NCBI RefSeq assembly: GCF_017872555.1
Contig: NZ_JAEDOX010000006.1
Location: 62,001 to 126,000, forward strand
Length of the DNA stretch: 64,000 nucleotides
Reading direction: 5' to 3'
Source: Ruegeria sp. HKCCSA071
GTDB lineage: Bacteria > Pseudomonadota > Alphaproteobacteria > Rhodobacterales > Rhodobacteraceae
Within the stretch, counting starts at the first letter, position 1. Each line of letters opens with the position of its first letter. This document shows, one piece after another, positions 7,529-15,251 of the stretch. The translations under genes and the position numbers were made by a program. Below the pieces are notes generated by a model. That model ran no database searches. It had not been told where the DNA came from and was given only the letters and a program-made list of their open reading frames with translations.

Positions 7529-9277
7529 TTGAAAACATTGAAACCTGAACACCGCGTATCTGCGGCCCCCCGCCATGAACTGCGCAATGTGCGCAATCAG
7601 GGGATCGCGTTCCTTGCTTTGGCGTTCTTGTTCAGCATTTTTGTGAACCTGCTTATGCTGACGGGCCCATTGTTCATGTTGCAGGTGTATGACCGGGTAT
7701 TGGGCTCACGTGCGGTGGAAACCCTGACAGCGCTGTTTTTGTTGGTGGCGTTGCTTTATGCGCTGATGGCGATGCTGGACTTTGCCCGCGGTCGCATCGT
7801 TGCCCGGTTCGGTGCACGGTTTCAGTCACAGTTGGATGAGCGCGTCTTCGAAGCAACGCTGCGACGTTCACTTCTGCCGCAAATTCGGTCGGCCCCGGCA
7901 ACGGCTTTGCGCGATCTGGAATCCATTCGAAACCTGTGCTCGTCCCCTGTTTTGTTGGCGGTGATGGATATTCCGTGGACGCCGGTTTTTTTGGGTGCGA
8001 TTTTCCTGTTTCATCCTTTGTTGGGTTGGCTGGCCGTGACAAGCGGTGCGTTGCTTGTCGTGATTGCATTGCTCAATCAGGCACTGACCAGCAGGAAAGT
8101 CGCCGAGGCACAATCTGCAGCAGCGCGGGCAAATGCTTTTGCCGAACATGCGCGACAAGCCGCAGAGGTTGTGCGCTCTCAAGGTATGCAGGCGGACGTG
8201 ACAAAGCGATGGTTGGACCAGCGTTCGAATGCCTTGCGTCAAACCATCTCCGCCAGCGATTGGACGGGCAGTTTTACGTCTTTGACCAAGTCTTTACGAC
8301 TGTTTCTTCAATCTGCAATGCTTGCCTTGGGCGCGTGGCTAGTTCTGCAAAATGAAATGACACCGGGCGCGATGATTGCGGGCTCAATCCTTTTGGGTCG
8401 GGCCCTCGCCCCGGTCGAACAAGCGGTTGGCCAATGGGGCATGATCGAGCGTGCGCGAACGGCCTGGACTTCCCTCAGCCGTTTTTTGGATCAGACCCCA
8501 CCCGAGGAGCAGCGGATCCGCTTGCCTATCCCGAAAGCGCAGCTGGAAGCCAAATCTCTGACTGTTATTCCCCCTGGGGCAACAACGCCTACGTTGCGGA
8601 ACGTGAATCTGAAGCTGCAACCGGGCAAGGCGCTGGGTGTCATCGGCAAAAGCGGGTCGGGAAAGACGACTCTGGCCAAAGCGTTGCTGGGGCTTTGGAA
8701 TCCGGCAGCCGGGGAAATTCGGCTGGGTGGTGCCACTCTGGATCAATATGACTCCAACGATCTGGGCAGCCATATCGGATATTTGCCGCAGCAGGTTACC
8801 CTGTTTAACGGAACGGTGGCCGAGAACATCGCCCGGATGTCCGAGAACCCGGATTCCGAAGCGGTGGTGGCTGCGGCCAAAAAAGCCAATGCGCACGACC
8901 TTATCCTGTCTTTGGAGAAAGGTTATGGTACCTTCCTTGAAGGCAATGACAGCCAGTTGTCCGGCGGACAGAAACAGCGCATCGCGCTGGCCCGCGCCCT
9001 CTATGGCGACCCTGTTCTGCTTATTCTGGACGAACCAAACTCGGCACTGGACGCGGATGGAACCGAAGCCTTGAACGCGGCCGTGAGGGGGCTCAAGGCG
9101 GCAGGCAAAGCCGCCATCATCATGACACACCGCCCGCAGGCCATTTCGGAATGTGACGATCTGGCCGTTGTCGAAAAAGGACAAGTGGTCAGATTCGGCA
9201 GTCGTGACGAGGTTCTCAGCGCAATGGTGCAAAACGCGGGCGCGATTAAGCGCAAGCTTAGCCCCGTAGGTGAATAA
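7529..9277 (+). CDS. Type I secretion system permease/ATPase (PrtD/HlyB family)
   Basis: Inner-membrane ABC exporter half-transporter, 582 residues. An N-terminal six-helix membrane domain (about residues 25-320) is followed by an ATPase with Walker A 'GKSGSGKTT' (near residue 373), signature 'LSGGQKQR' and Walker B 'LLILDEPNSALD'. It lacks an N-terminal C39 peptidase domain, so it fits PrtD-like exporters of proteins with uncleaved C-terminal signals. No ATG start is available: a stop lies in frame at 7520, and TTG at 7529 or 7538 must serve. It overlaps the adaptor gene by one base. No substrate gene adjoins it. Confidence 0.9.
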   Translation: MKTLKPEHRVSAAPRHELRNVRNQGIAFLALAFLFSIFVNLLMLTGPLFMLQVYDRVLGSRAVETLTALFLLVALLYALMAMLDFARGRIVARFGARFQSQLDERVFEATLRRSLLPQIRSAPATALRDLESIRNLCSSPVLLAVMDIPWTPVFLGAIFLFHPLLGWLAVTSGALLVVIALLNQALTSRKVAEAQSAAARANAFAEHARQAAEVVRSQGMQADVTKRWLDQRSNALRQTISASDWTGSFTSLTKSLRLFLQSAMLALGAWLVLQNEMTPGAMIAGSILLGRALAPVEQAVGQWGMIERARTAWTSLSRFLDQTPPEEQRIRLPIPKAQLEAKSLTVIPPGATTPTLRNVNLKLQPGKALGVIGKSGSGKTTLAKALLGLWNPAAGEIRLGGATLDQYDSNDLGSHIGYLPQQVTLFNGTVAENIARMSENPDSEAVVAAAKKANAHDLILSLEKGYGTFLEGNDSQLSGGQKQRIALARALYGDPVLLILDEPNSALDADGTEALNAAVRGLKAAGKAAIIMTHRPQAISECDDLAVVEKGQVVRFGSRDEVLSAMVQNAGAIKRKLSPVGE

Positions 9278-10593
9278 TGGCAAAAAAGACGACCAAGAAG
9301 CAGGCGCAGGCCTGGAGTATGAGAATTCCTGCCCTGGTGGGATTCGCCGCGCTTGCCATTCTGGTTGGCGGATTGGGTCTTTGGGCAGTTAAGACGCGCC
9401 TCGCCGGTGCCATCGTGTCCTCAGGCGTGATCGAAGTGCAAAGCAACCGTCAGGTGGTCGAACATCCTGATGGTGGCGTTGTTGGAGAGATCTTTGTTCG
9501 CGATGGTGATGTGGTCGCCTCGGGCGAGATGCTGTTACGGCTGGATGATACCTTCTTATCGTCCGAGCAGACGATCGTGGAAGCGCAGCTTTTTGAGCTG
9601 CTGACACGCCGTGTCCGTCTTCAGGCCGAACGCGACGGGCTTTCGCCGGATGAGCTGTCCACGCGGTTGCACGAGGTTCAGACGGAATACAACATCGATC
9701 TGGACCTGATCGAAGGTCAGCAAAACCTGTTCAACGCCCGGGTGGAAACCCTATCCAAACAGCAGGAACAGCTGAACAAGCAGTTGGTTCAGATCGAGAG
9801 TGAGATTGAAGGCACGCAGGCCCAACTCGTATCGCTGCGCCGTCAGGTTGAATTGATCGAGGATGAGTTGGAAGACCAGCAAAACCTGCTGAAACGTGGA
9901 TTGACGCAAACCAGTCGTGTGCTGGCCCTACAACGGGAAGAAGCCAGCCTGACAGGTGAAATAGGCCGACTGGAAGCCGCAGTCGCCCGCCTCAAAGGGC
10001 AGATCGCTTCAACCGAGATCCAGATCGTTGAACTGACTGCAACCCGCCGCGAAGAGGCAATTACCACGTTGCGGGACGTTCAGGCACAAATTGCTGAACT
10101 GTCGGAACGCCGACTGTCCCTGACCGAGCGGCTGACACGTTTGGACATCCGCGCACCGGTCAGCGGAACAGTATATGGAAGTCAGGTTTTTGCCCTTCAA
10201 TCGGTCGTTCAGCCGGGTGAACCCATGATGTATGTTGTTCCACAGGATACGCCGTTGCTTGTCGCCGCGCGCGTTGACGCGATCCATGTAGATCAGTTGC
10301 ATGTGGGTCAACCTGTTGCCCTGCGGTTTCCAGCCTTCAATCAGCGTGAAACGCCTGAATTGGACGGGCAGGTCAAAAACGTATCAGCCGATACATTCAC
10401 GGATGAAAAATCAGGCTTTACATTCTACCGCGCCGAAGTGGTTATGAATGATGGCGAGCTGGACCGTCTCAACGGTCAGGAGCTTTTGCCGGGTATGCCT
10501 GTTGAGACACTGATCAAAACCGATGAACGCACCCCGTTGTCCTATCTTGTCAAGCCGATGGCAGATTACTTCAACCGTGCCTTTAGGGAATAA
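9277..10593 (+). CDS. Type I secretion membrane-fusion adaptor (HlyD/PrtE family)
   Basis: Periplasmic adaptor of 438 residues that links the ABC exporter to a TolC-type outer-membrane channel. It has a lysine-rich N-terminus, one membrane helix at about residues 15-35, a biotinyl-lipoyl-like piece ('VVEHPDGGVVGEIFVRDGDVV'-like block), a long Glu/Gln-rich coiled coil (about 110-275) and a C-terminal beta-barrel starting 'RLDIRAPVSGTVYG'. The start overlaps the exporter stop as TAATG, so the two are translated together. The TolC partner is elsewhere. Confidence 0.9.
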   Translation: MAKKTTKKQAQAWSMRIPALVGFAALAILVGGLGLWAVKTRLAGAIVSSGVIEVQSNRQVVEHPDGGVVGEIFVRDGDVVASGEMLLRLDDTFLSSEQTIVEAQLFELLTRRVRLQAERDGLSPDELSTRLHEVQTEYNIDLDLIEGQQNLFNARVETLSKQQEQLNKQLVQIESEIEGTQAQLVSLRRQVELIEDELEDQQNLLKRGLTQTSRVLALQREEASLTGEIGRLEAAVARLKGQIASTEIQIVELTATRREEAITTLRDVQAQIAELSERRLSLTERLTRLDIRAPVSGTVYGSQVFALQSVVQPGEPMMYVVPQDTPLLVAARVDAIHVDQLHVGQPVALRFPAFNQRETPELDGQVKNVSADTFTDEKSGFTFYRAEVVMNDGELDRLNGQELLPGMPVETLIKTDERTPLSYLVKPMADYFNRAFRE

Positions 10594-10601
10594 CGGCAAG
10601 G

Positions 10602-11609
10602 CTATCTCTGGATAACTGCGCTTTCCCATTCGGCCAGAAAACGGCGGCGTTTTAATCTGTCCAAAAACGTCATCAGCGCTGGATCCAGCCCGATCGTTTC
10701 ACGTTCTTCGTCCGTTTCAAAAGGTGCCAAAGGCGGGAGGGTGTGGCTGCCGCCTGCCCGGCTGGATTGACTGGATACAAGGTGACGCACAAAAGACGCG
10801 GCAAATTCAGGTACGGGTGTACCTTCAAGCACCATCGCCGTGCGCATCATGGTTGTCTGAAAATCCGACGGCAGGATAACCTCAAGTGTATCCTTGTGCC
10901 CGGTGCGCGCGTCCGCATAGCTGCCAAGAACATTATAGGCGACGGCGATCTCACCTTTGACAAGATCATCAATCATGTCGCCGGAACAGCAGTAAAGGCG
11001 CACATCCAACCCGCCCATGACTTCCATCAGACGCCAGAACGTTTCTGACGCACGGGCATCCTGCGTCGCAAACAGATACCCTAGACCGGACTGACGGATG
11101 TCATAAGTTCCCACCCGGCCCCGAAAACTGTCCGGTCGCATTCGAAGAGCTTCAATCAGTTGCTGTCGGGTCTCTGGAATAGGCGCACCGGAAAAGGCGG
11201 CACGGTTAATCACGATGGTCGCGGGCTCGAACGTGAAGGCGAAAAGACTGCGATGCCACTGTGCCCAGGACGGCAGAGATATGTCATCTATCACGCGTCC
11301 ATATCCGTCATTGGCCAGTTTCAGTTGCAGGTCCATGGCGCTGGAAATGACAATATCGAAATCTTCGGGTGCGGTGCGCACGATCCGATCGATGTCGGCA
11401 GTACCCGTCACCAAATACTCGACAGAAATGTCAGGGTTTTCCTTGATAAAGCTGGAAATCATAGGCTCAAACAAAAACGTATCCGTGCTTGAGATGACCC
11501 GAATATGAGCTTCGTCTGCTTCGGCGTTGAATACTTGCCGATCCTCCCAGACTTGCGCCTGTGTAATAGCGGGAAACCAAAGGAAGACTAAAGCGATAAT
11601 GTAACGCAT
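10602..11609 (-). CDS. Periplasmic substrate-binding protein linked to the TctDE-type regulators
   Basis: Exported binding protein of 335 residues with a clear signal peptide ('MRYIIALVFLWFPAITQAQ') and a fold resembling iron/polyamine-type solute-binding proteins (AfuA-like 'SSTDTFLFEPMISSFIKENP'). There is no ABC permease or ATPase nearby. Instead it is the last gene of an operon with a sensor kinase and response regulator; its start overlaps the kinase end by 22 bases and has GGGAGG upstream. The likely role is a periplasmic co-sensor that presents a ligand to the kinase, as seen with some tricarboxylate-transporter regulators. The ligand is unknown. Confidence 0.78.
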   Translation of the reverse strand: MRYIIALVFLWFPAITQAQVWEDRQVFNAEADEAHIRVISSTDTFLFEPMISSFIKENPDISVEYLVTGTADIDRIVRTAPEDFDIVISSAMDLQLKLANDGYGRVIDDISLPSWAQWHRSLFAFTFEPATIVINRAAFSGAPIPETRQQLIEALRMRPDSFRGRVGTYDIRQSGLGYLFATQDARASETFWRLMEVMGGLDVRLYCCSGDMIDDLVKGEIAVAYNVLGSYADARTGHKDTLEVILPSDFQTTMMRTAMVLEGTPVPEFAASFVRHLVSSQSSRAGGSHTLPPLAPFETDEERETIGLDPALMTFLDRLKRRRFLAEWESAVIQR

Positions 11610-12955
11610 GCGCCGCCTCCCTGCCTGTTGGACAAGTCAAGCGCTCCACCATGCGCTGTTGCAACGTCCTGAACGATGGTCAGGCCCAGACCGGACCCGA
11701 TGGTGCCGCTTGCGTTCTTACCCCGTTCAAAACGGCGCGTGAGAGTGTCAATTTCGTTTGAGGGGAACCCCGGGCCACGGTCTTTTACCCGGATTTGAAC
11801 CCGAGGTTCTGAAGTGACTTCGATGCGAACAGAACTGTCAGCCGGAGCATATTTCAGTGCATTGTCGATCATGTTGCGCACGGCGTTTTGAATGAGGATG
11901 GGGTCACCAGAATACATAACCTGTGGGTCGCCACAAAGCGACAACGACAAGTCCTTCATCTCGGCAATTGGTGTCAGGCGCTGCACAAGGTCACTGACCA
12001 AAGCGTTCAGGTCAATGTCTTCCCGCTCAAGGTGGTCAGCCCGGAACGTGATCATCGCATGATCCAACAGCTGTCCGGCTGCACGAGAGCTTTCATCAAT
12101 GGCGCGCACCATCGAACGCAGCGCCTCGCGGTTTTCTTCTTTTTCAACCCTTTGCAAAGTGGCGTCAGCATATGACCTGACCGTAGCAAGAGGGGTGCGA
12201 ACACGGTGTGCCGCCTCGGCAATAAAGTCTTCTGACTGGCTGAGTGACTGATCAAGCCGACCCATCAATGAGTTCAGTGAAGCAACCAAAGGGGCCATTT
12301 CGCGGGGTACCGGCTTTTTGAACGGGCTCAGATCCTGCGGCCCACGGCGGGTGACAGAGGTTGTCAATCTTTTCAGCTGCCCGATGGTCGAGGACGTCGC
12401 CCAAAAGGAAAGAGCGGCAGCAAGGGCAAAGAACCCTACACCCAGAATAGCCGCATTGCGCGAAATCTGGTCCAGAGTTTCGGCCAACGCGTCTTGTGTT
12501 TGCCCCAGCGCGACCACGAGCTCGGTTTGTTTATCCAATCCCACCAATGTTCGGCTGGCGCTGACCTGACGTATAGTTTCACCCCGGATCTGACTGAATC
12601 TAAAAAGCGACTTGCCGTCACGCTGTCCAACGGTCGGAGGAAAATCCTCGTATCCGGACAGAAAAGACCCGTCCTGAAAGATTGAATAGAAGATCCGGTC
12701 ATCCGCAGGGGTGCTTAGCATCGCGAAGGCGGCATATGGGATGTCGACCTCCAACACCCCTTCCCGCAAAGCGGCCGCATCGAGGATAGATGCCACTGAT
12801 GCGCCAAGTATGTTGTCCTGCCCCTGTTGCGCGACCTGCGCAGCATAGTTTCGCACTGCGACAAACAGCAGGAACGCAAGTATGGCCGCGCCACCGATCA
12901 GTGTCAGAACCAGCCTGTTCCTCAGCGATCCTGACACATTGGGATCAGGAGGCAT
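11588..12955 (-). CDS. tctE: TctE-like sensor histidine kinase
   Basis: Membrane histidine kinase of about 455 residues. It has a membrane helix at about 15-35, a periplasmic sensor region of about 130 residues, a second helix at about 168-188, a HisKA domain with the phospho-acceptor H250 in 'EAAHRVRTPLATV', and an ATPase domain ('NMIDNALKYAP', 'GSGLGLTIV'). ATG 12955 overlaps the end of the response regulator; an in-frame GTG at 12979 would add eight residues. With the regulator and the binding protein it probably senses the tricarboxylate carried by the divergent tctCBA system. Confidence 0.85.
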   Translation of the reverse strand: MPPDPNVSGSLRNRLVLTLIGGAAILAFLLFVAVRNYAAQVAQQGQDNILGASVASILDAAALREGVLEVDIPYAAFAMLSTPADDRIFYSIFQDGSFLSGYEDFPPTVGQRDGKSLFRFSQIRGETIRQVSASRTLVGLDKQTELVVALGQTQDALAETLDQISRNAAILGVGFFALAAALSFWATSSTIGQLKRLTTSVTRRGPQDLSPFKKPVPREMAPLVASLNSLMGRLDQSLSQSEDFIAEAAHRVRTPLATVRSYADATLQRVEKEENREALRSMVRAIDESSRAAGQLLDHAMITFRADHLEREDIDLNALVSDLVQRLTPIAEMKDLSLSLCGDPQVMYSGDPILIQNAVRNMIDNALKYAPADSSVRIEVTSEPRVQIRVKDRGPGFPSNEIDTLTRRFERGKNASGTIGSGLGLTIVQDVATAHGGALDLSNRQGGGACVTLSL

Positions 12956-13613
12956 GGTCAAGTCTGTATCCCAGCCCACGCAACGTGGTGATCTTCAGGT
13001 TCGAGGGTTCCAGATGCTTGCGCAGGCGGCCCACATAAACTTCGATCGCGTTATCAGAGACATCATCATCATAAGAAAAAAGCCGGTCGGTTAGTTTTTG
13101 TTTCGAAAAAACCTGACCAGGTGCGCTGATGAACAATTCCAGCAGGCGCAGTTCACGATTCCGCAGCGACACGGTCTCGTCACCCACGGTAAGATGGCCC
13201 GCCAGGGGATCGAATACGATGCCACCGACTTCTATCGTTGTCTTCGTATTCCCGGATTTGCGACGCAGAACTGCGCGGCAGCGCGCTTCAAGCTCGGCAT
13301 GATCAAACGGCTTGGTGACATAATCGTCAGCACCCAGATCAAGCGAGCCGATTCGATCCGAAACCTGACTGCGGGCCGTCAAAACGATCACCGGCGTGTC
13401 CAAATGGCTCGCGCGATGCCGCTTGAGGAAATCGCGACCGTCCCCGTCCGGCAGCATGATATCCAGCAGGATCAGATCGTATTCCTGCGATTCAACAAAG
13501 GCTGTCGCATCGTCCAGTTTTGAAGCGTGATCAACCACATGGCCGTCCAACCTCATGCGGGAACCGATCGCGTTTGCGAGGTCAAGATTGTCTTCGACAA
13601 GTAGAAATTTCAT
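12945..13613 (-). CDS. tctD: TctD-like OmpR-family response regulator
   Basis: Response regulator of 222 residues: receiver domain with phospho-acceptor D51 ('LILLDIMLPDGDG') and a C-terminal winged-helix OmpR-type DNA-binding domain. It is the first gene of the regulatory operon and is divergent from tctC. Tandem 11-bp repeats just upstream are a likely binding site. The name follows the known TctDE regulation of tricarboxylate transporters. Confidence 0.87.
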   Translation of the reverse strand: MKFLLVEDNLDLANAIGSRMRLDGHVVDHASKLDDATAFVESQEYDLILLDIMLPDGDGRDFLKRHRASHLDTPVIVLTARSQVSDRIGSLDLGADDYVTKPFDHAELEARCRAVLRRKSGNTKTTIEVGGIVFDPLAGHLTVGDETVSLRNRELRLLELFISAPGQVFSKQKLTDRLFSYDDDVSDNAIEVYVGRLRKHLEPSNLKITTLRGLGYRLDHAS

Positions 13614-13638
13614 CGGGTCTTAACACTATTCTCGTGCA

Positions 13639-13660
13639 TGACAGGTTGATGTCAGGTTGG
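13639..13660. promoter_or_regulatory. Tandem direct repeat, candidate TctD site
   Basis: Two adjacent 11-bp copies, TGACAGGTTGA (13639-13649) and TGTCAGGTTGG (13650-13660), matching at 9 of 11 positions. They sit in the 108-base divergent region between tctD and tctC. OmpR-family regulators bind as head-to-tail dimers on direct repeats with one-helical-turn spacing, so this fits control of both promoters. Binding is inferred. Confidence 0.5.
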
Positions 13661-13721
13661 TGTGTTTAAGTTTTTCCCAATCTGAGCCGCCATGCGGCCC
13701 GTTGTCAAATGGGAGGACATC

Positions 13722-14702
13722 ATGACAACTTTCGCACTGGGCCGTCGCGCCCTGATCGCAGCTGTTGCTGCAGTCGGTCTTGCAGGACCTGTTCTGGCTG
13801 AAGAACAGGTAGTGGACAGCATCCACTTTCTGATCCCCGGCGGTGCCGGTGGTGGTTGGGACGGTACCGCTCGCGGCACCGGCGAAGCGCTGACGAACGC
13901 CGGCCTTGTGGGCACCGCATCTTATGAAAACATGTCAGGCGGTGGTGGCGGCAAAGCCATCGGCTATCTGATTGAAAACGCCGACAGCAACCACGGGACA
14001 CTGATGGTGAACTCCACGCCAATTGTGATCCGTTCGTTGACTGGGGTGTTTCCTCATAACTTCCGCGACCTGACACTGGTGTCGGGTACGATCGGTGATT
14101 ACGCAGCCATTGTCGTCGGTAAAGACAGCCCCATCAACTCTATGAGTGATCTGCTGGCTGCCTTCGACGCTGACCCGGGCAACACAGCCATCGGCGGCGG
14201 CTCGGTCCCCGGTGGCATGGACCACCTGGTTGCAGCCATGGTGATGGAAGCGGCTGGGAAGGATGCGCTTGGCGTGAAATACATTCCGTATGATGCGGGT
14301 GGCAAAGCCATGGCTGCCCTTCTGTCCGGCGAGATTGCAGCGCTGTCCACCGGTTTTTCGGAAGCCGTCGATCTGGCCAACGCAGGTGAAGTCAAGATCA
14401 TTGGCGTCACATCGGCAGATCGTGTTGACGCCGCCCCAGACGCGATGACCATGAAAGAACAGGGCATCGACACCACATTTGTGAACTGGCGTGGCTTCTT
14501 TGCGGCCCCGGGTCTGCCCGAGGACAAGCTTGCAGCTTACCAGGCCGCGCTTGCAAAGATGTACGAGACCCCTGAATGGGAAGAGGTTCGTGCACGCAAC
14601 GGTTGGGTGAACATCCACAACTCGGGCGATGATTTCCGGTCATTTCTTGAGCAGCAAGAACAACAGATTGGTGATCTGATGAAGAAGCTGGGCTTCCTCT
14701 GA
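13722..14702 (+). CDS. tctC: Tripartite tricarboxylate transporter substrate-binding protein TctC
   Basis: Periplasmic binding receptor of a TTT system, 326 residues. ATG 13722 has GGGAGG 5 bases upstream and is chosen over an ATG ten codons earlier. A signal peptide with a twin-Arg ('GRRALIAAVAAVGLAGPVLA') precedes the mature 'EEQVVDSIHFLIPGGAGGGWDGTAR', a typical TctC start. It delivers the carboxylate to the TctAB membrane pair encoded next. A strong hairpin after the gene probably raises its mRNA level over tctBA. The substrate is probably a di- or tricarboxylate related to citrate. Confidence 0.9.
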   Translation: MTTFALGRRALIAAVAAVGLAGPVLAEEQVVDSIHFLIPGGAGGGWDGTARGTGEALTNAGLVGTASYENMSGGGGGKAIGYLIENADSNHGTLMVNSTPIVIRSLTGVFPHNFRDLTLVSGTIGDYAAIVVGKDSPINSMSDLLAAFDADPGNTAIGGGSVPGGMDHLVAAMVMEAAGKDALGVKYIPYDAGGKAMAALLSGEIAALSTGFSEAVDLANAGEVKIIGVTSADRVDAAPDAMTMKEQGIDTTFVNWRGFFAAPGLPEDKLAAYQAALAKMYETPEWEEVRARNGWVNIHNSGDDFRSFLEQQEQQIGDLMKKLGFL

Positions 14703-14712
14703 ATCCAACTTG

Positions 14713-14736
14713 GGCAGAGCGGTAACCCGCTCTGCC
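14713..14736 (+). other. Intercistronic hairpin between tctC and tctB
   Basis: Perfect 10-bp stem, GGCAGAGCGG (14713-14722) with CCGCTCTGCC (14727-14736), and a four-base loop. It is not followed by a clean T-run, so it is more likely an RNA-stabilising or partial-attenuation structure than a terminator. This is common behind binding-protein genes, which are needed in excess. Confidence 0.6.
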
Positions 14737-14767
14737 AACCCTGACGACTAAAAAAGGAGGGGGTCCC

Positions 14768-15250
14768 ATGGCGCTGGATCGCTGGATCGCGCTCATTCTT
14801 CTGGGTGTTTGTTTAACATATGGCTACGCCGCTTGGTTCACGATGGACAGTAGCCTGCCCCCTTTCATGCAAAGAAACCCCATATGGCCAAGCACTTTCC
14901 CCAAAGTGCTGTCAATTTTGGGGATCATCACTGCCACGATCATTCTGCTGGGCTTTGAAAAGGCTGAACCCAGCGAACCTGAAATCGATTACCAGCGGTT
15001 GGGCGATTACCATCTTGATCAGGCGATCATGTTACTAGTTCTGATGGTCGTCTACGCGTTGTGCCTGCGCCCCGTAGGGTTCCTGATCTCAACTTCGGCC
15101 TTCCTGATCTTTGGGTCTTTTATCTTGGGTGAACGAAAATGGCATATCATGCTGCCCGTCGCCCTGATCGCCACCGGTACGGTCTGGTATCTGGTTCAGG
15201 AAGTCCTTGGCATCTACATGCGCCCTTTGCCCGGCATTTTCGGAGGCTGA
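14768..15250 (+). CDS. tctB: Tripartite tricarboxylate transporter small membrane subunit TctB
   Basis: Small membrane subunit of the TTT transporter, 160 residues with about four hydrophobic helices (for example 'WIALILLGVCLTYGYAAWF' near the N-terminus). AAGGAGG lies about 8 bases before the ATG. It pairs with TctA, which starts one base after this gene's stop. The TctB family is recognised mainly by size, hydrophobicity and place between tctC and tctA. Confidence 0.87.
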   Translation: MALDRWIALILLGVCLTYGYAAWFTMDSSLPPFMQRNPIWPSTFPKVLSILGIITATIILLGFEKAEPSEPEIDYQRLGDYHLDQAIMLLVLMVVYALCLRPVGFLISTSAFLIFGSFILGERKWHIMLPVALIATGTVWYLVQEVLGIYMRPLPGIFGG

Positions 15251-15251
15251 C

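Noticed and set aside
8384-9283. Open frame of 299 codons on the minus strand
   Set aside because: Antisense to the ATPase domain of the type I exporter; no domain or ribosome site of its own.
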